Assembly (NCBI GenBank): GCA_900642245.1
Contig: CAAAJI010000232.1
Coordinates: 46,716 to 77,948, forward strand
Source: Fragilaria radians
Taxonomy: Eukaryota > Bacillariophyta > Fragilariophyceae > Fragilariales > Fragilariaceae
Direction: 5' to 3'
Length of the DNA: 31,233 bases
Made by a program: the position numbers and the translations under genes. A model generated the notes under the pieces. The model was not told the origin of the DNA. It searched no databases and saw nothing but the letters and a program-made list of their open reading frames with translations. The stretch's first letter is position 1. Each line of letters opens with the position of its first letter. Shown here piece by piece: positions 23,130 through 31,233 of this stretch.

Positions 23130-23809
23130 GTGGCTGTCACACATCATGGCATAGAAATTAGTAAGCAATCATCAATTTAAGTGATTCATTGTATTCCAAT
23201 TCAATTAATCTCCATGTAAGTATTTTGATCATATTTTTTCTCATGGCAACAGGGAGCAGGAGCTGTGTTGACATGTACAGGATGACAATCTAGTAGAATT
23301 CAAATTTGTACAGTGCATTATCTAATGAATCCCCTTAACATTAATTTTCTTATGCAGTGAACTCTTGGATAGCTCATGTTCACTGTAGCTCAAAAGATTC
23401 TCCTGATAGCCTTAGCCACAAGTCTAAGCATAATTGTCACACATATTCCTCTATCACCTGCAAGAATCCAAACATATTTTGTACAGTATCTTTATTCTCT
23501 TTGATAATGTATGAATAAATATGCTGTCAGGAATGTGGTGGACAGAGCAATGCCAACCTTTTTCCATCTAGTTTAGCAGGGATACAAAACCAGCACTTTT
23601 CAGGAATCAATCTAGCCACGTGCCATTGATCTGATTAGAAAAACATGCCTTTGTTGGCACGAAAAGGAAATGCAACCATCCAGCAAGAGAATTTAGATTG
23701 ACTTTTTCTATTCCTTTTCACTAACTCGAAACCCAAATCTCTGAAATCAGTTTCGGAACATTGAATAATACGCAAAAACCTAAATCTAAAGTTAAATGAA
23801 GAGTTCGAC
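23130..23809. other. Intergenic between copies D and E
   Basis: No gene is supported. This is the shortest uninterrupted spacer in the array and shows no mobile-element remnant. It should contain the copy D 3' UTR and the copy E promoter. It differs from the upstream block shared by B and D. Confidence 0.5.
23617..23622. promoter_or_regulatory. CACGTG palindrome (G-box/E-box) upstream of copy E
   Basis: CACGTG lies about 190 bp before the copy E start, in the context GCCACGTGCC. It is a classic bHLH/bZIP site, but a hexamer occurs by chance and no function is shown. Confidence 0.2.
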
Positions 23810-26800
23810 ATGAGCGAAGAATTTACAGAAATACACATCAATGAATGTACAACTGTATCTGAACTTCCATCAATCTCCGAGGATTACAGCACTATATCAG
23901 CGAAAGGAATTAGAACGAAGTCACTGTATGGGCGCACATCAGAGCAACTTAAACTTCTCACTGCATATCATGAAGTGATTTCGAATCGTCAGGCCAAGAA
24001 AGTCCTCATTCACGGAGAGTCTGGATCAGGAAAAACTGCACTTGTGAATTCTATCCAAGAAACTGTCATTCAAAATGGTGCATACTTCGTTACTGGAAAA
24101 TTCTTTCAAGGATCTGAATTTCAAGAACCTCATTCCGCAATAGTATCAGCATTTTCAGATGTGTGTGATCTTGTGGCTCAGTCTAAGGACTTGACTGAGA
24201 AAGATTTGATTAAGATAAAGGAAGAGTTGCGATCGGATAGTCAGATTCTGAAACGATTCATCACAAATGTATCTCCATTTTTGTACAACGATACCAATGA
24301 AATAGTTGCCGGTAATGATTCGATTGATTGCCACCAAGATTCAAGAATATCACAATTCAAGATTGCATGTAAAACATTTTTGCGTGTGATGGCATCAAAG
24401 AAACATCCCATTGTTATGTTCATTGACGATATTCAATGGATGGATGATGGATCGAAAGAGATCATTCATATGTTGTTGCATGACCAAAATCTCAAGCATG
24501 TGCTAATAATATTGTCGTATCGTGATGAAGAAAAGCCGGAGGTTATTGGCGTAGCTCAAAGCTCTGGACTATCACACCTAGTTGATATTTCTGTAGAGAA
24601 CTTGGATATCTCATCTGTTCATCACATTGTTACGGAAGTTCTGGGCGCCAACTCTACAGAAATCAGGGGATTGAGCGAAGTTGTAATGGAAAAATCACGA
24701 GGAAATCCCCTTCACGTAATTCTATTTCTTGAAACACTTCAACATCAAAATTTATTGGTGCAGAGAAATCAGAGGGGCCCCTTGTCCTTGGACATTGACA
24801 GAATCCAAGATCATAGCAATAACTATTCTTCGGCTGCTGAGTTGTTATCAAGAAATATTTTGATGAATTCTTCAGACACTGTTGAGGTATTGAAAGTTGC
24901 ATCATTGATTGGATTTTTGTTTGAAGAATCTTTTTTGATGGCTGTATGCCAGAAAGTAAACCGTGAAAGAGGCATTACCGAAATTCAAGTCATTCATCAT
25001 TCTCTTTTTGGTGCAGTTCAATCAGGATTTTTGTGGAAAATTTCGGATGATCAGTATCAGTTTGCACACGATAAGGTACAATCTGCTTTCCAGGGCATTA
25101 AATCGTGCTCACGATTCATCTCTATTCCATTTTTGCATTGGTGAAGTATACTATGAAAGTGGGTGCAATGGATTCAGCAAGTATAATACTGCAGTACATT
25201 GGAACGCATCAGCAGACTTTGTCAAAGGAAAATACCAGAGGATCAGTCTTGCCCGTATAAATCTGGACGCTGCAAAGTATTGCTATGAAAAAGTTGCTTT
25301 CAATAAAGGTGCCGACTTACTGCGGATAGCTTTGGCTTTTTTTGACGAGCATGAAAGATGGGATTCAAATCACTTCGATTTGTCTAATGAAATTTTCGAA
25401 ATGTTAGCTAAAATGGAACTGAGTATGGGAAACTTTGAAGCATGCCAACAAATCACTCAAAATGTAATTTCGCATCTTGACTCAATTGAAGATAAAGTAA
25501 GCTATCTTCTGTTTGGTGTTGAGGCCCAAATGGCTGATTTTCATTCTGATGGTGCTTCAAAAGCAGCTATGCACGCACTTCGCATTCTTGGAGTGCAATT
25601 ACCTAGGAAGATTTCATTTTTGGAGTTATTGTGGAGTATCGGAAATATTAAGTTATTGTTACGAAACAAAGGCAATGCATACATTCTAAATCTTCCAATG
25701 ATGAAGGATAAAAAAATGACGGTAGCTACTAGAATTCTCGTTCTTTTATGCACTTACTGCCTCCGTAATAACCAAATCTGCTATGCAGTGTATGCGTCCC
25801 TTCAAGCCATTTGCCTAACGATGCAATATGGCCTGAGCCCCTACAGTGCAAATGCTATAGCAATTTATGGTGTTGCCGAAATTGCGTTGAGAAATTATGA
25901 TGTGGGATATTGTTTTGGACGTTTGGCGATGCAGCTAAATGCTCAAATGCAAAGCAAAGAAGCTGAATGTGCAACAATTGCTTTCACATTTACGTTTTTG
26001 ACCTTTTGGAAGGATTCACTTCATGATTTACAAGATACACTCTATCAATCAGGGGAGCGTGGATATGAAGTTGGCGACATAATGTATGGTGAGGAAGCAT
26101 TTAACGTTACATTTTTCTTTTTGAAATTTTTCACTCACCTGAGATTTTTTCTTCTTTAAAATGTAAATTCCAGCCATACTTTGCATCTCACAGGCATTCA
26201 CATTGCAGCTCTTTCTTGGGGGGAATCTGAAAGCAATTGAAGAATCTTTCCGCAGGTTTTATGATAGAACATCAGAAATAGGTCAAAGTGAATTGGTCAT
26301 GTGCCTCAAACCTTATTTCCAAACAATTTTGAATCTTCAAAGTACCCAAGGTGACTGGACTAGCCTATGTCAGCTAAACGGAGAAGTTATGTTGGAAGAA
26401 TCGTTTTTTTATGAGGTTGATAAGGCAGAGAATGCAGTTTTAAAGGTGGTTACCTATTTGCTGAAAGCATTTTTAGCAGATATATTTGAAAACTTCACAT
26501 TATCTACATCTCTGTATGATGTGATTGACAAAAAAGGGCGATGCATTTGCCTCTCCTATGGTATTTTGCCATGGTGGGGAAGTGCTGGGCATGCGTATTA
26601 TAGAATGTTCCTCCATTCTGGAAGGCAAATTCATTTACGAAAAGCTCGCATGTACAAAAAAAGATTGGAAAAAGCAGTAATTCATGGTTGTCGTAATGCG
26701 TGTCCAAGTGTGGCGTATCTTCAAGCTACAGAAGCTGCTGTTTGTGGTGGCTCCATGAGTGACTCAGAATTATTAGCTCTTTTTGCACAAAGAATCTTGA

Positions 26801-26991
26801 TAGTTTCCAATTTTCGGAATGTCAGGCTAGAGGCATGCATTCACGAAGAAGCTGGATATGCTTATTGGCGACGTGGTTTAACATCTGAAGCAAAACAATA
26901 CTTCCAACAGGCATTACATCTGCAAGAAACTATGGGAGCTTTTGCTAAGTATGATCGGTTATCTAACACAATAAATGTATCATGTATGTAG
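23810..26991 (+). pseudogene. STAND-like AAA_16/COG3899 predicted ATPase, copy E (single-base frameshift)
   Basis: The exons 23810-26088 and 26174-26991 give 1031 aa once one base is discounted. The start MSEEFTEIHINE again leaves 12 residues before the shared TTVSEL block. Walker A GESGSGKT, Walker B FIDDIQWMD, YRDEE, GNPLH, FAHDKVQSAF, TAVHWNAS and the C-terminal TPR-like unit (LHLQETMGAFAKYDRL) are present. The break is an extra G in the run GGG at 25093-25095; the first frame then stops at 25142-25144 while homology continues one frame over. The first ~900 bp closely match copy D, including 244 identical bases; beyond about 24730 it diverges from all other copies. It is a recent pseudogene or an indel error in a homopolymer, and I cannot tell which. 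Confidence 0.8.
26089..26173 (+). other. Phase-1 GT-AG intron of copy E (85 nt)
   Basis: The donor is ATGTATG|GTGAGG and the acceptor AATTCCAG|CCATAC. The spliced junction GDIMYAILCISQAF aligns with the other four. It is the longest of the five introns and its sequence is unlike the others. Confidence 0.85.
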
Positions 26992-27430
26992 GCTCTCAGA
27001 GAATTATTGATTTACTTCTATCTTTAGAGTTTTGTAGATATGCTATTATTTTACCCTTGAAGTAACAAAGTACAAAATGTTACAGAAGAGGTGGTTCAGA
27101 GGGTGCTCTTTTTAGCTTTAAGCAAAGGGCAAAACCTTTTAATTGCATTTTTGGTTGTTTGAACTAGCATAGTAACTGGTTGATAGAACCATTGTTGCAT
27201 TTTTCTGTATATTTCTTCGCAATTTAATTTTTTTAATTCTAATTGAACTATTCCTAAGAGTATAGTATCATTTTGCATTGCTATGCAGATTTAACAAAGA
27301 TTTGGAATAGTATGAGATTTTTTGAAAATACGATTCCATTGTATTTTCTGAGGCATTTTTACACAGAATCTACAACATATGCGGGAGACTAATTTGATCA
27401 TAATGCAGCAGTTTGGGATTTTGAATTAAA
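26992..27430. other. Intergenic, 3' of copy E
   Basis: AT-rich sequence with no supported gene, RNA or repeat. Confidence 0.5.
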
Positions 27431-27870
27431 ATATCAGACAGGTAGCTTTGCAAGATACACAAAGGGGAGTCACAGCACAGATGCAAACAAGGCTTGTTTG
27501 GGACAGTCCAATTATGGTAGTGGAGGGTAAAGCAGAGGGTAGAGGTACCTTACACAACCCTGCAGTGGTGAACGCCATTTCTGCAGGTGCAACCCTGTCT
27601 CCTTTGCCACGCAATCTTTTTGATTTATGGCAGGAGTACATTGAGGGAATTAGAGGGAGAAAAACTGCAAGATTTTTCTCTTTTTCTGAGGCGGGGTCAT
27701 GTGACGCACAAGTATCACCGCCACAAGATGTTGTGGGATATGACTTCTGGCCTCACAAGACAAGGATTTATAGCCAATTCTGCAATCAATGCAATCTACA
27801 ATGTCTATGGACAGCAAACAAGTATTACTGATATCATGTATGGAGTGAAGTGAGATATGAAACATGGAGT
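27431..27870 (+). pseudogene. Decayed fragment resembling GCR1_C-like proteins of stramenopile mobile elements
   Basis: The first frame (to ~27690) contains LSPLPRNLFDLWQEYIEGIR-G-R-K-x-A-R-F-F. The next frame (to ~27853) contains KYHRHKMLWDM and AINAIYNVYGQQTSITDIM. Together they give the pattern LW-x-EY-x2-GI-x-GRK-x-AR-x-F, ERG, KY-x-RRK-x2-WD, IY-x2-YG. I recall this from repetitive diatom and oomycete proteins with a GCR1_C-like domain, some linked to Crypton-type elements. The frame changes within GAGGCGGGGTC near 27690. Only one domain remains; the assignment rests on memory of the pattern. Confidence 0.4.
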
Positions 27871-28028
27871 TTTGAAGCCTAATTTAGAAGTTAAAAATCT
27901 TATCTAAGCTGGGATTAGAATTATGATGAATGTATAATATAGATAACTTGAATTACCGCATTTAGTTGTAAAATTTGGTCAAGAGGCTCTACCGTAATTT
28001 GCGCTGATTAAGGGATTTTCACAGAATC

Positions 28029-29485
28029 TTGGTGGAATCTCATGGACATCGTGAACAACGCAATTTTGCAGTGAGTAAGAGATGCATCTGCCCTCATCCA
28101 TGTATTCTACTTTTTCTTTTTCAGAGATTATCTGCGCTGCTGGTAAGGCTGCCCTCATCTTCACTCCTTTCCTCCTTGTTGTGCTCTGGTTCATTGTTAA
28201 GAACAGCAACTGGCAGAAACCAACTGGTCATGCCTCCATGCATTCAGTATCATTTGTACTGGCAGGTTGTTCCTTGCAGTCCGCACCCATGCAACAATGT
28301 GCTCTCTTGTAAGTGGAGATGTTGTACCATTTGCTAGACCTTTTGTAATCATCCAATCCTCCCACTGTTGTCTAACACAGCCCTTCAATAGCTTGTTGAC
28401 GCCAATGTTGACAGGTTGGCACAAGGAAGTACATCCCCAGGAATGTGCTCAACCTCAACCCCTATATCTTGAATTTTTCCAACTACGGATGCCATCATGT
28501 GACAGCTATATGAATCCGAGAAAAAAATTGGAATCATACCAGCTGGTGCCATCTGGACATATGGGCAAAGCACCATGTCCACCCACATCAGCATTGCTTC
28601 CTCATCCATCCATGTGTTTGGCTGACACAAATAAATCATGTCACCTTCAAATGCTGGAAGTTCGTGTTGCACAATACGTCCATTTCAAGCACCCTTGAAA
28701 ATGAGCATTGGCTTGAGAATCTTGCCAGAAGAAGTGACAGTCATGGCAAATGTGGCACGCTTAGTGTCATTTGTTGACTGTTGAATATGGATGGTGCGCC
28801 TTCCCACAACTTCAATGGTTTTCCTAGCATGGTAAGTGAACATAATTGGTGTCTTATCCATGCTGAGAATAAAATCTTCATGGCGGATGCCTTGTTGTAC
28901 TGAAACCTTTGGGTGTGCAACGTTTTGAATGTAATCCAATGCCTCTGCAGCAACCTCAGCAGGGGCATGTTGCAATTTGTGTGCCCTGACCATGGATAAA
29001 CCTTTGGGCTGAGTGATATCTTGCATGCTTTGATTTGACCCTAAATTCATCAGAAAGTTGAGAGGCTTTTGTCACCACCATGGAAACTGTCACCGCCATT
29101 CCTTTTTTGCAATGTTCAAAGATAAATTGCAATAATTCTTGCTTGTTTGAGTTAAACACATATCCCTTCCACCGTGAATGCGTTTTGCCTTGATATTGTT
29201 CTTCTTTGCGTCAAGCATTGCATCAATTGATTTCTTCCATGCCCAATGCATGCCAGAAGTAATGTTGAGGTCCTCACATGCTTTGGAATGTGTCATTCCA
29301 TGCTGCTCCATCAGATGTGCCACAGACCGGATGATTGATGTTTTTTCCTGGATAATGCACCTCTTTCGTCTGCGCCTCTGCGTGTCAGCATTGTTTGTGG
29401 GCTCACCACCAACACCACAACCATCATCATTATTGTCTGAAGTCATCATGGATTGCTCAATAGTATGTGTTGAACAAAGAAGCAA
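28029..29485 (-). pseudogene. Decayed pogo/DDE_1-type transposase
   Basis: Read right to left, 29485-29090 carries an N-terminal helix-turn-helix-like region (ACEDLNITSGMHWAWKK). 29159-28956 continues after a frameshift (KASQLSDEFRVKSKHARYHS). 29050-28685 carries LSMDKTPIMF with the first catalytic Asp, then RRTIHIQQSTNDTKRATFAM and GKILKPMLIFKG. 28672-28385 carries NTWMDEEAMLMWVD and FFSDSYSCHMMASVV with the second Asp. 28424-28197 carries CQPVNIGVNKLLK, where the family normally has D in QP-x-D-x-G; here it is Asn. At least three frameshifts plus the lost third acidic residue make it inactive. The tail below 28197 is uncertain. I could not establish terminal inverted repeats. Confidence 0.75.
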
Positions 29486-29541
29486 AAGATGTATGATCCA
29501 GAAAAGTGAGTGCGACCGTTCCTTTGTTTTACAAGGTACGA

Positions 29542-29572
29542 CTACGGTAGGAGTTGAAAAGTCCTACTGTAG
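29542..29572. repeat. Short imperfect hairpin
   Basis: CTACGGTAGGA and TCCTACTGTAG pair at 10 of 11 positions around a 9-base loop. It lies between the transposase relic and the oxygenase gene, about 135 bp before the latter start codon. It could be a terminal repeat remnant of the pogo-type element or chance. Confidence 0.3.
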
Positions 29573-29706
29573 GGAATCTTGCACATCCAAAAAAAAAATG
29601 TGCGGTCCCTCGATATCTTATTACTTTGCAAGAGTATTGAAACGCTCCATTTTTATTTTTAACCATTGAGGAGTGTCAAATCAGTTATTCGCTAGCCTAA
29701 ATTGAT

Positions 29707-31227
29707 ATGGCAATGGAAGAGATATTTACAAATGCCAACAAACTTCGCTGGTCGAATCCGGATTTCTGGAATGAAATATGTCCTTCACTGACATTTTCCT
29801 CTAAAGTTTCAGTGGATCCAATGGAAAATAGAAGTAATGATCATAAGGAAGAAAAAATGCAAGTCAACTTGGAGGATGATTCCTCCGCCCAACAAATATT
29901 TACAGCGACTCAACAACGCTTGTTGGATGATGGATATGCGTTACTTGATGCTGCATCGTTCAAGGAAGATAGAAGAAGAGATGAGTTGATTGCATTGTTA
30001 CGAGAGGGCATACTTTCTCTACATAAGCGTAATATTCCAGCGACCATGATATTACTTTGCGATGAATTATGGGAATATGCCGATTATGTGCAACAAAAAA
30101 TTCTAAAGAATATTACACATTCATCACATCGGCTTCATGGGGATATCCTAGCATGGTATGTTGACCCAAAAGAACAAATATCTGGATTTAGTCCGCATCG
30201 CGATCGACAACCACCTGACAATGCCAATCTACAAATGAGTTTCCATTCAGATAAAGAAGGAGGGCATGCCAAATACGTTACCATGTGGATTGCTCTTACT
30301 CCAGCAACACCCGAAAATAGTTGTCTTTATGTCATACCCCGACAACATGATCCCGGATACATCGACGGTGATTTGGAGGAGGAGGAAGAAAAGTACCACG
30401 ATGACAGTTCAAGTAATCACCAACAAAGTGCAACACTAGATCCACTCCAACGAGCCTTGACCACAAAAGAATCGTATCAGAATATACGTGCCTTACCTCG
30501 ATACAATCCAGGAGATGCTGTCGTCTTTACACATCGATTGTTACATTGGGGATCAAGAGGGAATCCCGCCACCTCTCCTGGACCAAGAATTGCATTATCA
30601 TTTGTCAGTTGTGATCCAACTTGGGAGGCACCATATGTATCCAATTTTTTCTCCTCCTCTTCGTCTGACGATGACGGGACGTCTTCCTCACCAACACCAC
30701 CACCCCCGTTTCGCATCCGCTTATTATTAGCGTGTGCCCAATTACTGATTTACTACCAACGATTTTCATTAACACGATCATGTTTACGAGCATGTTATGA
30801 CTATTGTAAGCAAAATGAGAATGATCTTCATCCTGTTTATCGGAAACAAGTCTATACAGAATTTGTCAAGGCCATGAAAGAAAGCGTTATGCCAGTGAAG
30901 GCATCCAAAAAGAGTCAAGCTACTTGCCATGTAACTCAAAATAGTACAAAGCAACACAATTCCGACTTGGAAGAAGAAGAACAAGATGATGATGATGATG
31001 ATGATGCAGTGTTGGATGAGATTTTGGAAGCTAAAAGACAAGGATATGGTGAGTATCAAGATGACTATGATGACATAAATTCGCAGGATGGTAAGTGTGA
31101 AGATGAAGGTGTTGCTTCTGATGATGACAGTGACAATGATGACGAGGAAGAATCATTCTTCTTTGGGAAGCGTAAAGTTTCATATAGTCACCCACAAACG
31201 AAAAATACGAAGAAATCGAAATCATAA
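29707..31227 (+). CDS. Phytanoyl-CoA dioxygenase (PhyH)-like 2OG/Fe(II) oxygenase with acidic C-terminal tail
   Basis: An uninterrupted 506-aa frame. Residues ~60-310 form a double-stranded beta-helix oxygenase. The iron ligands read as His164 and Asp166 (SPHRDR) and His280 (HRLLHWGSRGNP); the 2-oxoglutarate-binding Arg is probably Arg294 (PRIALSF). Also typical are HGDILAWYVDP before the HxD and VTMWIALTPATPENSCLYVIP between the ligands. An acidic insert (~221-245, GDLEEEEEKYHDD) interrupts the fold between strands. A low-complexity Ser/Asp/Pro linker (~315-334) precedes a helical segment (~335-392). The last ~90 residues are very acidic, with Asp/Glu runs and a basic end (GKRKVS, KKSKS) that may be a nuclear signal. 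The substrate is unknown; PhyH relatives hydroxylate lipids or small molecules. The alternative start ATG at 29713 differs by two codons. It is unrelated to the ATPase array. Confidence 0.85.
   Translation: MAMEEIFTNANKLRWSNPDFWNEICPSLTFSSKVSVDPMENRSNDHKEEKMQVNLEDDSSAQQIFTATQQRLLDDGYALLDAASFKEDRRRDELIALLREGILSLHKRNIPATMILLCDELWEYADYVQQKILKNITHSSHRLHGDILAWYVDPKEQISGFSPHRDRQPPDNANLQMSFHSDKEGGHAKYVTMWIALTPATPENSCLYVIPRQHDPGYIDGDLEEEEEKYHDDSSSNHQQSATLDPLQRALTTKESYQNIRALPRYNPGDAVVFTHRLLHWGSRGNPATSPGPRIALSFVSCDPTWEAPYVSNFFSSSSSDDDGTSSSPTPPPPFRIRLLLACAQLLIYYQRFSLTRSCLRACYDYCKQNENDLHPVYRKQVYTEFVKAMKESVMPVKASKKSQATCHVTQNSTKQHNSDLEEEEQDDDDDDDAVLDEILEAKRQGYGEYQDDYDDINSQDGKCEDEGVASDDDSDNDDEEESFFFGKRKVSYSHPQTKNTKKSKS
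30986..31011 (+). repeat. GAT trinucleotide run in the oxygenase tail
   Basis: A run of GAT codons encodes consecutive Asp residues within the acidic C-terminal region; it is likely length-variable. Confidence 0.6.
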
Positions 31228-31233
31228 GGATGG

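Noticed and set aside
27985..29572. Terminal inverted repeats for the pogo-type element (CTACCGTA near 27989 and its complement near 29542)
   Set aside because: Only about eight bases match and neither end shows a clear TA duplication, so the element limits cannot be set.
1..31233. Bacterial contamination, suggested by COG3899-like proteins
   Set aside because: Conserved spliceosomal-type introns, copia, hAT and pogo relics, and the lack of operon-like spacing all indicate a eukaryotic nuclear locus.

Overview
This is nuclear DNA from a eukaryote, AT-rich and intron-bearing. It most likely comes from a stramenopile, and a diatom is my best guess. Three observations support this. Short GT-AG introns of 67-85 nt interrupt the main genes. 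The mobile elements (a BED-finger hAT, Ty1/copia pol fragments and a pogo-type DDE transposase) are of kinds common in diatom and oomycete genomes. The predicted ATPases carry a eukaryote-specific intron inside an otherwise bacterial-looking architecture. The species cannot be named from the sequence alone.

The core of the window (1-26991) is a head-to-tail array of five paralogous genes, all on the + strand. They encode large AAA_16/COG3899-type predicted ATPases, which are STAND-like: a P-loop NTPase followed by a helical/TPR-like solenoid. I call them A (2-2748), B (8134-11335), C (11429-14174), D (19917-23129) and E (23810-26991). A and C form one subfamily, B and D a second, and E a third. 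All five share one phase-1 intron at the same codon, and splicing it restores a continuous frame in every copy. A and C lack their first ~150 codons: A at the window edge, C in a 20-N assembly gap (11408-11427). B and E each carry a single-base insertion that breaks the frame. Only D is complete and open (1043 aa).

The A-B and C-D pairs look like an old duplication of about 11.5 kb. Gene bodies remain very similar, whereas the intervals between the genes have diverged and contain different mobile-element debris. The A-B interval holds gag, integrase and reverse-transcriptase remnants of a copia retrotransposon (5284-7600). The C-D interval holds a copia RNase H remnant (about 15845-16070) and a well-delimited hAT transposon (16179-18327), with 19-bp inverted ends, a perfect 8-bp target duplication and a decayed transposase. 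The first ~900 bp of E match D far better than the rest of E does, which points to recombination or gene conversion across the NTPase cassette.

The right end (27000-31233) is a different landscape. It has a decayed GCR1_C-like mobile-element-associated fragment, then a frameshifted pogo-type transposase on the - strand with its third catalytic Asp replaced by Asn. Last comes one intact unrelated gene (29707-31227, +) for a phytanoyl-CoA-dioxygenase-like 2-oxoglutarate/Fe(II) enzyme with a long acidic tail.

The ATPase array resembles the tandem, recombining NLR/STAND gene clusters used for recognition in other organisms. That functional reading is an inference from architecture and evolution; nothing here shows an effector domain or a ligand.
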